Below, piece by piece: positions 11,696-22,872 of a stretch of 64,000 nucleotides of DNA. Numbering within the stretch: the stretch's first letter is position 1; the number at the start of each line of letters is the position of its first letter. The position numbers and the translations under genes are program-made. Source of the stretch: Cloeon dipterum (Eukaryota; Arthropoda; Insecta; Ephemeroptera; Baetidae); NCBI RefSeq assembly GCF_949628265.1, contig NC_088786.1, positions 19,675,681 through 19,739,680 on the forward strand, in the 5' to 3' direction. Below the pieces are notes generated by a model, which did not search any database, had not been told where the DNA came from, and saw only the letters and a list, made by a program, of their open reading frames with translations.

Positions 11696-14600
11696 CCCCC
11701 ATAAAGATTTTTCGAACAAAATATGATTTACCAATAATGTAGCCGCAGATTCTTTTGTGCGCGTATATGACTCAAAAACAAACATTCACACGATGTCATC
11801 CCTTTTGAGTGATCGGTGGGAGAGAATATTCTTGGCGGGAATATTGACAAAATTTACAAAGGGAGCAATGACCTTTAATACCCATGGAACAATAAACAAC
11901 CCAAGACATGCTTTTTCAAATAACAAAAGCTTTAAAATAATGACCACCCGCATAGGCGGCGATCTGTCATCTATAGGACGCATTTTATGGAATTTGTAAC
12001 ATCTGCGGAGAAGCTTGAAATTCTAGCTTTCCTTTCGTCAGACATCTGGGCGTCCTTTTGTTGTCACTCGCATAATACTCATAAATTGTAAATAAATAAA
12101 TTATTCATCTTTGTTAGTATTGCTGGTATTGCTTAAATAAATTCAAATCCATCCTACAAGGAATATTTGATAGCAGGTTTTTTAATTTTTTAATGTAGAG
12201 CTTATTGATTGCGCATGAATAAAGCTAAAAATTATAAATAATCAACTATATTTTTGTCAACGCTAAAGGATGCGAGGATTATACTTCTTCTTCAACGATT
12301 ATTGTACCTTTTTATCTCCCCCACACAGAGGGAATTCCTGAATGCCTTCAAACCCCTTTACACCTTTGTGAGAGCGAGACCACGTGACGAAGCGAGGCTA
12401 TTCATCCCTTTACAGCCCTGCGCGTTGCCTGTGACCGCGTGAGAGAGTGTCGTCAATGAGCCCCCCAAGCAGCGACTCTTTTCCTTGCCCCCCTCCCGCT
12501 GAAATAAGTGGTTTCCAAGATAAAGTGCTAAGCTAAGCTCGTTACGAAAAAAGAGTAATAATTACTGTAAACAATGGTTTCATCTTTCTGTAAATTGGAA
12601 ATTATTTGCCAATATGAGAGCTGGGGGGCTCCGTCGCATCCAAAATTTAGGTAGGAATCTTCTAATTTAAATTAGATTATTAATTTTTAAAAATTACTAG
12701 CTTTGAAATCGTCTGAACCAAGCCAATAATAACAGGAAGGAATTTATTTATAAATAATCTCAAAACATAGCAAAAGTAAAATTAGATTTGAGGAAATTCC
12801 TTCTGCATAATATCACTAAATTTCAAGCCGTTGTTTTGTAAAATTTCCGATCAAATCAAAACTGACCCCACCTATAACTTTGTCTTGATATTTTTGACAA
12901 TAATGTGCATGCATTTAACATCAAATCCGGTAATACGACAAAACACTAGGACTAACCTTCGTAAATGTATAAAATTCCGTCAGAAAACGCAGCAATGTTG
13001 TCCGTGCGTGGCGATGCTCTCGTTTCGTCCTCAACAGTGCAGATATACCGTTCAATTGCACAATCTAGAGGCGAATGAGACCTTTCCCAATAATTCGAAT
13101 GATTCGGGCCGAGCTTGATAGGGCGGGGCGCAGCTGCCGCCAATAGAATCGACGCCACGCCCTCCGCCAAGGGAGAGATGCCAAGGTGCACTCCTTTTGT
13201 GCGGTGGCCGCGTGCATGAGCATTGTGTCTCTTTTCCTACTTCAATGTGCAGCGCAAAAATAATACAATTCAATGTTATCAGCAGTTTGTCACCCGCAGC
13301 AGTCGAACACTGCTTTTAATTATTCACTGCATGTTTTAATTAATTTTTTTCGCACCTATTAATGATAATTTTTTTTTTTACGAAATAAATAGTTATAATT
13401 TGTTCTAATTGTAAGGGATACTGTGTGCTAAAAACGTCCCTGACGTTTCAACAGTAAGTCCCTGTAAATACTTCGTTTTCAAAATATTAATTGAGATAAA
13501 TTTAAAATATTGATCTTTGAAAATTAAAACCAATTTCACCTAGTGAATATAGAATTTTAAATGATTTAAATTCATTTTATTACATCTAAAAATTTGGACT
13601 CTAATATAAATTTTATTCTATAATAACCCTTTGCCACTAAACTGGCATTATTAAATCATCATTTTTAATTGGGTTTAAAATAAAGCTTCATAAAAGGAGT
13701 TACTTTTACAAGATATTACAAGAATTAACTTACAAAATACTATTCTCAAAATTTCTCCACTTTGTTCGTCTTGGAAGGGCTATTTTGTTAGTAAGACGCA
13801 GGGGGTAGAATAAATTTAAACAAGAGTTTGACATTTTTCACGCCTGTACCAAAGCAAAAGGGAATATTATGGTCTCGCGGAGACACATAAAACTGCTTTC
13901 TTCGACAATAATATGCTAATGTCCGGCGGCTATTTCCGCAGCTTAATGGCAACTTGATGCTGCAGCGGACAGTGCGCTCGCTGCTGGATGCGGGCACACA
14001 CGCATAGCGAGACGAGGGTGACTAACAAAGGAAGCAGAAATCGCATTTCTCATCCCCTCAATGAGCTCGTCGCACTCTCATATACTTGACTCTGAGTGGG
14101 AATTTATTATTGTTATCTGTGACAAAAGAGGCAAGGGTCGCTTACCCCTAAAACTGCGTTTCCATATGCCTTTATATTATTTTTCTTCTCGTGTTTTTCT
14201 TTCTGGCAGTCGCATTTGGGTCGAAACTTCCACATATAGTGATTCAAACGCCTTAATTCAGAATCATATCAATTTTTTTATATATATTTTTCAATCGACG
14301 TTTAACAAAAAGTTGAGTCGCTATATTGTGATGTGCCGTACTTTAATGTGCGTTAGCAAATTAATTAAATCACACATAAATAATTAAAAGTTGCTCTAAA
14401 ATAACCTCTCGCTGGGAGGGAATTCTTTTTTTGTTTGTCGTAGTTTTCGGAAATCGATTGCAGATCACATTCAAAGGAAACATTGTTATTGTTGTAACCT
14501 TTTCTCCATTGATTTTAAATACATTTTTCAAATACAAAAGGACAAGACCTTGGACAAGAATGTTTGTGGTATAGAGGTGGAATATCACAAAAAGACACCT

Positions 14601-16371
14601 CATTCCTCATGGCAAAGTTTTTTCATTCTCCCGATTATTACAGGTGTGCATTGGGGTGAGCTTAACATTACAATAGAAATATGTAGAGTCAATTTCCCAG
14701 AATTTCAAAATGTATATTATGTGTCAACTATGAAGGCTTTTATGCTGTGAGGAAAACTTTGTTGTGAAACAGGCTTGATTTGAAAGGTTCAATCAATCAC
14801 TCACCAGCAGACAGAGCGGATTCAAATGCGCATGCAGTTTGAGTTTTCGTGTCCCAAAGAAAAAGGGGCTTTTTTCCTGCCAAAAATTGTACAGACCGAC
14901 AAGTTCAGCCTAAAAAGTAAAATCACTAATTACCTAACAATACATTTGAACTAAATTATTTAATTTTCTTCTAAATTCAAAACATCATAATCTAGAAATT
15001 TTACTGGTTAATTTGTGAGTCTTCGCATTGCTTTTGTTTGCTCAAAAAGCAGCACATTGTTTGTCTCTAAATAATTTGATAGACACTAGTCCATTCATGT
15101 GCGTGCCCTATTGAGCAGGTGAAAAGGGCGGGGGAGGACGGGAACAAGTTGAATTTTCGCAAATTTTGCCCGCTTTAAAATGGAACAAAAAGAGTATTTT
15201 GGCCGATTGTCCCCGAATCCGAATGGCTGCTGCGTTTTTTATTACATACGAGTGAGAGAGAACGCGTGTTGAAAGTTTTTTTCTGCTGCATGTATGTGTC
15301 CCTATAAAGTGACGTCACAATGCTTGTAAAAAAGGGCCTTTTGTTTCGCATTGTTGGAACACATCTCTCCCTTTGGCCATTGTCTGCATTTTTAGCTTGT
15401 CATTTCTCTTAATGGCTTTTTCCATTCTTTCTTTTTTGAAAAAAAAACAAGCTCTGTATATGCATGCGCACATGAATGCACCCTCGTCAGCTATTCATTT
15501 CTCTCAGCTCTCTTTAGGGAATTTTCATTTCTGCTGAATAACACACACGGCGTCCAATGGAGGAAATTAAAAAATCACGAGTGCCGCCGAGTTTGTGTGT
15601 GGGTGCCGCCGCCACGCCGAGTGAAGATGAGCTTAATTACATTACCCGCGGAACTAATCCAGCGTAAAATTCACCCTGTAGATAAAGACGGTAGCATGTC
15701 CGACCTCTGTTTAATAACAAAACCTCCGCCCAGTGAAACCCTTCGATTGCTTCATTCAACGCTTCGTCATGATTCAGGAAGAGAGGAGATAGATATTATT
15801 TTTTTTGCACAGATGCTGGCTGATAATTGTCTTCATAACGCTTTTAGAACAGCATTACGGATAAAAAGTACAAGACGTGGAGCTTTTCCATTAATATCCA
15901 GGGTTCGTAAATACCCGCATTTTACCGACATAACCTCTGCATTGCAAATATTTTTTTCTGCGGGTTGTAATGCAATTTTGCGCCATTTTTCGAAACACAT
16001 GCATTTTTATTGCAAATCAAAAATTCTCACGAGAACAGAAATAAGGACTTTTATAAATCAGTAAATATATGCTTCTAGTTTCAACAATAGATCAAAATAA
16101 TCGTAATTTTCAAAAACTTCTGACTTGTTTGGCGCGGAATTTGACCTTGTTGGGGCTAAATTTGGAAAAGTGCGGAAAAAACCCAAACTGGTGGGTTTTT
16201 TCTAGCTGGTTTTTTGCGCATTGCAAAATTTGCAAACCCTGATAATCTCAAAAGAAAAATACAAATTTTTCAAAAGTTTGCTTATAGATAGGTATTAGAT
16301 ATTTTTAAAGCCATCCATGTTTTCTGTTTATTTCTATACCTTTTGCTCAGCTCCTGCATGAATAGCCAATA
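11696..16371. other. Non-coding stretch, no gene recognised
   Basis: AT-rich with mixed-composition patches near 12.3-12.5, 13.0-13.3, 13.9-14.1 and 15.1-15.7 kb. The longest open frame (15597-16064, plus) opens with GTG, is AT-rich and resembles no family I know. No repeat structure beyond simple A/T tracts was noticed. Confidence 0.4.
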
Positions 16372-16798
16372 TCCAGCCTGTTGTCTCGCATGGTTAACAT
16401 TAAGGTATTCTAAGGAGTGTCAAGGAAGTGGGCTGCCCATAATGACAGAGACATGGCAAAAGGTGGTTAGTTTAGTGAATTGAAATGCTCAAACTGAACA
16501 GGCTGGGAGGTACAATAAGGCCGAATCACCACTTGCAGGTTACGCACCTTTCCAGCGGATTTAGGGACAACAAATATCTGTGGCGTTCAATAAAAGAACT
16601 TATTGTTAGTGCGGCAGGGGTAAATATGGCTCTCCGATGGGCCCAAGAACATCTGCGGCCATTCGAGCCATGCACTACTACTTGTTGTTCCAAGTAATCC
16701 ACTCGGCGGTGTTATTGGGACCTGGGACCAGGTGAGCGCATATATAAAGCCTACGGGAAGTGATGAGCAGAGGCTAAAAATAAATAAATAAATAAAAG
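16372..16798 (+). mobile_element. SINE, tRNA-like head, tail type B
   Basis: The head begins TCCAGCCTGTTGTCTCGCATG, homologous to the head at 11173 with a small insertion, then TAAGGTATTCTAAGGAGTGTC. The middle keeps GGCAAAAGGTGGTTAG and ACGCACCTTTCCAGCGGATTT. The 3' part has GGTGTTATTGGGACCTGGGACC and the tail GGGAAGTGATGAGCAGAGGC, then an AAAT run (about 16778-16796). The 3' half matches 37.8-38.1 kb rather than 11.2 kb. The body is more eroded than in the other copies, so this looks older. No clear target duplication. Confidence 0.72.
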
Positions 16799-19137
16799 AT
16801 AGTCTCGGATTCAAGGTGAATTTTTTAAGAGTTTGCACAACTGTCCGTCAGGGTATTTTCCGAGAGCAAAAGAAAATGACAGGATTGTCCGGTATTTTTC
16901 CAGGTGATGGGAGTTTCTGAGAATTGTATATGATTGATAAATATTTTAAGTTGAATAATTTAAAATGTTGAAAAATTAGCTCCGCATTAAAAGCTGATTT
17001 TTTTATATTTTTGGAGATTTCCCCCAAAGGTACAGGACATGCACTCTTCTTGTCATTTTTCAGCTCTTGGCCCAACTCTGTAATTTTTATCCAAAGAAGC
17101 AAGTAAATGAAAAAAATTATTTAACAAATTTAACAAACAATGAACATTTTTTACCTTGTTCACGTGCAAAAGTTTCAAAGGAAGATCATTTAGCAAATTT
17201 TCGCAGCGCAAATTAGAGGCAAATGCCATTGATATAAATTTTTTCCGGCAAAAGCTCATTCCGCATGCACGACGACACAAAAGGGGACAAGCGCGAGTGC
17301 AGAGGAAGCACACTCGCTGCGACAGAGAAACTCATTTGCGCGAGTTGTGACAATGCGGTTGGATAATCATCAATTATTTTATCAAAGCTCGCGCGCGCAC
17401 AATCAAAATAACAAGCTTGCTCTAATTATTAAAAGCAGCTCAGCGCGCTAACAATATCAATACAAGCGCGCAGTGAGGAGAGAAAGAATGAGATGGAAAG
17501 AGAGAGAGAGAGAGAGAGGGTGCTGCAACAAAAGAACGAGAAGAATAAGCAGCGCCAGAGCAAAATCGACGAGAAACAGAATTGACGAGAGAGAGAAACC
17601 GTTGAAAGGGAATAATGAGAAAATGCTGCTGCCGCCGCCGCTGCTTTTTCTCTTCTCTCATTCTTCTCTCTCTGTTTGTGTGCAAAAGTTGTTGAAAAGT
17701 AATTAAAAAATGAGACTCCTCTGGCGTTCAGCCAACCAAGGGTCGTGAAAGATGCAGTCTGAGCGATTCCGGAAAATTGGCAGCCAACGACGTTGAAGCT
17801 AATTTAGAATGGAGGCAGTCGGGAGATCGCATGAAAATTATTAAAAAATTGATTTTTTATGAAAGAATCAGCCTTGATTTATATCAAACCTATTTTTTCC
17901 AAAAATCAGTCTAGATTTTGTTGTTTTTATAGCTTCTAAATAAATTAATTTCATATTTTAAACATGGTTAATTGGTAAAATTAATTCAATGAAAAATGAA
18001 ATCTTTGATTTTTGGTGATTTTTTAATGTTTTGTATTTTAGCATTGAATAACCAAAATTTTAAATTAATTAGTATACTAGACACATTTTAGTAAAAAACC
18101 AATGATGAAACCAAAGCAGACGTCGGGGATGTCACCACTAGGTCTCGGCCTCGAAATTTAGAAGCGACAGCTGGCTGGGTCGACTTTGCCGAATTTAAGC
18201 CAGGCGGCTGGCGTGGCTGACAATAGTTATGTTAGTGTGCTTAACGGCCCGAAGGACCGGAGGCGAATTTTATCTCTGGCACTTTTTGTCAATTCCAACT
18301 TTTTGACCGGTGTCTGGCGTGGCTGGCTGAAACTCATTATTCTCTCCATTGAATATTGTTAAAAAAAACTAATTTTGAGCAAAATTGCAAAGTATTAAAT
18401 TCTTCAAACCTAAAATGTTATTATTGGATGAAAACAGAAAGTCTTTAAACAGAAGTAGTGCTGATATATAACTATGTTTCACAACCCTCGGAAGAAGCAA
18501 AGTACAAAACAGTGAGCCCACCCGCCGATTCTGCTCTGCTCCTTGGGCCCGCACAGCCAGCTTTTGCACGCGCAGCGTCTGGCAGGGGGCAATCCAATAT
18601 CACTTGCCAGCAGCGACAACAACCGACGACAACAACAGCGGGACGAGCAGGAAGCACAATATCGCGCTTGATTAGAATAATGACTGCTGTGCTGGCCCGT
18701 CGATAATCAGCAGCACAAATAATTATTTATTCCTCTGCCTGCTGATGGTGCAGAAAATGTGAAAACGTTGACGAGCCCGGCGCGGTGGCAGGCAAGCCAT
18801 TGTGTCGTCTCTTCTCTTCCAGCGCTCTGCTGTCTGTATATACCGTACAAATGGGTAAATTTTATAATAAAACTGGCTGCATGGCCGCTAGCGCAATAAT
18901 AAGTTCTAACATGTGCTTTTTAAAAAAATTTAATTGTTATAAGCAAAAATCGCATTGTTAATTGAAATAATTTTTCTACAATGCAGAGACTTAGCTATAA
19001 TTAATATTAATATTTTGAACTTTTTCTCAAAAATTTAAAGCGCTTGACATAATTTCTAGGTAGATTTCGATTCGTGCAGATCTAACCAAAACTGCATGAA
19101 ACGAAATTTAGGCATTTGAGGAATGAGGAAACACTTT
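16799..19137. other. Non-coding stretch with purine-rich microsatellite
   Basis: No gene recognised. A GA run lies at 17500-17518 and a CCG/CTG-like run at about 17626-17645. Around 18.13-18.33 kb a GC-rich patch contains GGCTGGCGTGGCTG twice at about 140 bp spacing. Another GC-rich island lies at 18.5-18.85 kb. The function of these islands is unknown. Confidence 0.4.
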
Positions 19138-19355
19138 CACTTCAGATTATTGGCACATTTTGTGGCATCGTCCCTGAGCGGGATGTGGTTACTTTTATGT
19201 AAACATATTGGATGGACACAAATAATGATGTGGTGAATTCTCACGACCAAATGTTTTCATGCCATGCTGCGCACTTTGTGGGTTGACAAAGTTATATACA
19301 TAGCGTCTATTGTGAATTACGTTTGGAGGAAAAGTGACCTGAATCTTTTGAAACG
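19138..19355 (+). repeat. Inverted-repeat cluster, copy A
   Basis: It shares GTCCCTGAGCGGGAT, TTTTATGTAAACATATTGGA, GGTGAATTCTCACGACCAAA and CATGCCATGCTGCGCACTTTG with the opposite strand of copy B (20445-20633), so A and B form an inverted pair about 1.1 kb apart. Its right portion (TGTGAATTACgTTTGG, CCTgAATCTTTTG) is shared with copy C. Like B, it would begin a protein with MPCCALCGLTKL, but then stops within a few codons. Confidence 0.7.
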
Positions 19356-19592
19356 ATACTGTTCTTCGCCTGTAAAATATTTTATGAGACTCAAATCGAA
19401 TAAACATTAAATTAAGTACCTTCTGTAGAGTAGTAATGTTTTTCACACATGTTCCCAATTTTTCGTATGCTTAGGCTTGTTGATTCAGATTCTAAAAAAT
19501 AAATATGGAAAAAATGATGTAAATAAATTATATTTTTTTCTCACCTCATGCTTCATTATAGCAGTAAGAATGCTGTTGAGTACGTCGATATG

Positions 19593-20481
19593 TTAAGTCA
19601 ATTTGTCCATCGGCTTCGATCTCTGAAAATATATACATTAATTAATATCTTGTCAAATATTTTCTGTTTAATATCACCTTATTTATTGGCTCATCATTTT
19701 CGCCTTCGTCAGATTCGCTGTCAGACGACAAGGATCTCTATAAATTGAGATTTAAAATTTTCAAAAATTAAATTAAATTTTCTTTACCTTTTTAGAGCTA
19801 GAGGTGAGTTCGTTTTCCAGATCGTTCATCTTTAGTTTAAGCCTCTCCAGATCCTTTTGTTGTTGATCTTGTATGTGCATTTGCCATAATCAATGTTGAG
19901 CTGATCCATAATTGTGTTTTTCACTCGCTCAGGCTGAAATTAATACGATTAGATTCGAAAATTTAAATTCAACATTTCTACATTTACTTGTTCAATTGTT
20001 TCTTTGTAGGTTTCCGCACAATTTTGTATTCCGGTCTTAAATCCGGATTAAATATACGTCCCTTCCTTCACGCGACGAACTTAGCAGATTGATTTGGTTT
20101 ATAATGTCTTCCTTTTTTCAATCTCCTTTTTGAAGTTGCTTAGCTTCTCATCTAATTTTTTCATTTCTTCATAGATACCTTCTCTATCTTTCTTTAAATG
20201 TGCGAGATCTTTTGCTTTTTCACCCTCCTGTCTTCTTACTTCAATTTCTTTCTTCTTCTTTTCCAACGCTGCCTCCGCAACACCCAAGTTTTTTTTTCGA
20301 ATCCTCGTTGTCTCTCCAAAATATAATTCGTCTTTAGTTTGCTTATTGCCATTTTGTAATCTCGATCAATTTGACAAATCCTTGTTTGTTTTGAGCTTTC
20401 AATTGCTTCACTCACTCTTTTTGATTCAAAACCATGCTTACGTACTAACTTTGTCAAGCCACAAAGTGCGCAGCATGGCAT
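19593..20481 (-). pseudogene. Broken multi-exon coiled-coil gene with N-terminal CxxC
   Basis: On the minus strand the frame opens MPCCALCGLTKLVRKHGF at 20481, inside repeat copy B. It continues as a Lys/Glu/Arg-rich coiled coil in pieces that need frame changes. One break falls at a run of nine A's near 20292 and others near 20107, 20045 and 19885. Three short introns with GT..AG ends are visible (about 50-56 bp: near 19933-19985, 19739-19788 and 19624-19679). The last exons read SLSSDSESDEGENDEP, then RSKPMDKLT and a stop at 19593-19595. The introns argue against a processed retrocopy. Two breaks lie in A runs, so some could be sequence errors. I do not recognise the family; it is not clearly THAP or a RING finger. 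Confidence 0.5.
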
Positions 20482-20633
20482 GAAAACATTTGGTCGTGAG
20501 AATTCACCACATCCTTATTTGTGTCCTTCCAATATGTTTACATAAAAGAAACCTAATCCCGCTCAGGGACAATGCTACAATGTGCCTAATACTCTGAAGA
20601 CATTGTTTTCTATACTTATTAGGACGCGGCTTG
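20445..20633 (-). repeat. Inverted-repeat cluster, copy B (5' end of the coiled-coil gene)
   Basis: Read on the minus strand it runs from CCGCGTCCTAATAAGTATAG through ACAATGTCTTCAGAGTATTA and GTCCCTGAGCGGGATTAGG to the MPCCALCG start codon. It is inverted relative to A and C, and it is the only copy still joined to downstream coding sequence. The 239-bp spacer to copy C (20634-20872) is unique, making B and C head-to-head. Confidence 0.68.
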
Positions 20634-20872
20634 GACAGTGATACAGTGATACGTTTCTCCCTCTTTTATTAGGGATTCTTTCTTTATAAGTCATTGGTAC
20701 AATCAGTCAAATTAAATTCGAAAGAAAAATAGGTACAAAATTGCCATGCGGGAAAGAATGGCCCTTAAGGTAATCGTATCGACAAAGACCCTACTTTCAA
20801 AAAATACCGCATGAAATTAAATATAAATTGTCATATATTTATCTGACAGACAAAAACGGACCGTTATCCTAA

Positions 20873-21120
20873 CCGCGTCTTAATCAGTTGAAAATCGATG
20901 TCTTCGGAGTATATAATAGATAATATTTTGTCCCTGAGTAGGATATATCATGGTTTCTTTTATGTAAACATAATGGGAGGACGCTAATAATTTAGTGTTA
21001 CATTCTCATGCCATGTTCCTTTTTGTGGGATAACAAAGGTATTCTTAAAGAGCCCCTGACAGAGCTCTTTTGTGAATTACTTTTGGGGGAGAAGTAACCT
21101 AAATCTTTTGTCCCGGCAGG
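20873..21120 (+). repeat. Inverted-repeat cluster, copy C
   Basis: Begins CCGCGTCTTAATCAG and holds GATGTCTTCGGAGTATATAA, GTCCCTGAGTAGGATAT, TTTCTTTTATGTAAACATAA and ATTCTCATGCCATGTTCC. These are the counterparts of copy B on the other strand and of copy A on the same strand. It is more diverged than A is from B. The start-codon region survives (ATGCCATG), but the reading frame behind it is not maintained. Confidence 0.65.
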
Positions 21121-22576
21121 CACGTGCCTATTATAGAATTTTTGTTATGATCTTCATAGGCCTTGGTCATGTTTTATAGCAACGAATTTGGCCGACAAAT
21201 TTAATTTTCTGAAGTTCTCAAACCTCAAATTAGAATTTTTACTGTTTATAATTAAGTGGCAAAATAATTAAGTTCAGTTAGGGAAATATTGATTCAAAAA
21301 AATAATTATCAAACATAATCCAAAATGTTCTGATTACTTTAAAATAATTTTCTAGTTTACTAAATTTTTTTCATCGGAAAGAATTCCCTTGGTTACTTTA
21401 CTTTGCAAATGATGCAATTTCCGAGTGACATACAAATGTGTTACAGAAAAGGGATAATGAGGATTTGAGATGTCGGGGCGCGGGAAGCGACTCTGTTGCT
21501 GAATACCCGATTCGCCGGTACCGCGCACAAAACACTGACACAATGGGCACAGAGCGGTGCACGCGGAGGCATTGTGGCAGTGGTGGAATCCCTTATTGTG
21601 CTTTTTCAATCTCGCAATTCTTTTATCATTCTCTGGAGAGCACCTTGCTGGCTTCTGCAGCAGCGAGATAAAACTTATTGTGCCTCTTTTGTGCTGGCGC
21701 GCGGGCAAAAATACGCATTCGCTCATCTCATCATCGATTTACTCCGCGGCCGCGGCAGTGGCAATACTCTACGTGCATCCGGCGCCCTCCGAGATGATGT
21801 GTTCATTAATTGAAATTTTAGGGAAGCTAGGCGCGGGTGTGGGCAGGCACGCGGAGGCGACTCTGCATTACGTGCACAACGAGCAGCGCGCAACTATTGA
21901 TCGGTTTACAATAAACGCGCGCGCACACACACACACACTGTATACAGCAAAAGTCGCTCTTCCCATCAGTTATATTGTGTGTGTATAATGGAGAGCGGCG
22001 CGCACAATACGGCCAAATAATCTGATTGCTTTGTGTCACTCAGTCGCAGAATGGAGTAAATGGGGTGCTTGTGAATACATTTACTCTTGCCGCGCCGAGC
22101 CTACAGGAAAGCAGAGGAAAAACTATCGCTGCCGCGCGCATTATTTTCGCCTCAATAGACAGAAAGCTAGACCCTCGCGAATGGACAAGTCAATTTCTTT
22201 TTCCGCACCCCTGTGTGTCGCAACAACGTTTCTAAAGAAATTTACTGGGAAAATTTAACATTTTTGCATGGAAAATTATTGACAACTCGCTTATTTTTTT
22301 TGATAAATTTGGCAAATTATGAAATTAAATTGTTTTTCAGCCCTGTTTGAATTTTAATATTATCTAGACACACTTTTTTCCTCATTCACGAACAAACTGA
22401 GCAAACAATGGAAATGTTTAAGAGTGTTGTTCTGTAAAGACCTCCTTTGACTTCTTCAACAAAACAAAACTCCTAACACCCACCAGGTCTGTGGGAAGAG
22501 GACCACCAAAGGCGTCAACCTCTAAACACGCCGAAAAAGGACTTAAGACTTGGACATTTGTTTATTCTGAGTGGCA
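21121..22576. other. Non-coding stretch with GC-rich island
   Basis: From about 21440 to 22210 the composition shifts to GC-rich, with overlapping open frames on both strands (to 143 codons), and a CG/CA dinucleotide tract at about 21916-21939. No frame has recognisable protein motifs, and several share the same DNA. That points to high GC rather than coding. It could be a regulatory element or promoter. Confidence 0.4.
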
Positions 22577-22872
22577 GGCAACTGTGACCCGCGGCAACTG
22601 TGCCCTAAGTTAAAATGGTGGGAACAGGAGGAGTGTGGCATCAGGGCTTCGTCTTTAGGGAGGGTCTTTGAGGGTCGTTGTGGCCTAATAATAATGCTAC
22701 TTTAAATGAAAAAATTTGCTTACAATATCGTTGATTTCCTGCTTAATTCGCATCGTATATATTTAAAATGTGTGTTGTTATCAAGATAATAACATGACAA
22801 TCGAGTCTGCTCTTAGTTAATTAAATTCTGAAAATTTTACTTTGGGCACAATTGCCGCGAGTCACAGTTGCC
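22577..22872. repeat. Element bounded by 34-bp inverted repeats
   Basis: The left arm (22577-22610) reads GGCAACTGTGACCCGCGGCA then ACTGTGCCCTAAGT. The right arm (22839-22872) is its reverse complement with few differences (GGGCACAATTGCCGCGAGTC on the plus strand). Within each arm GGCAACTGTG is partly repeated. The interior of about 230 bp is non-coding. It is consistent with a MITE or foldback element; no target duplication was defined. Confidence 0.55.

Noticed and set aside
15597..16064. 155-codon plus-strand open frame
   Set aside because: Opens with GTG, has no recognisable domain, and lies in ordinary AT-rich DNA with no splice context.
20400..20481. THAP or RING zinc finger in MPCCALCGLTKL
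   Set aside because: Only one CxxC pair is present, and the further Cys/His ligands expected of either domain are absent.
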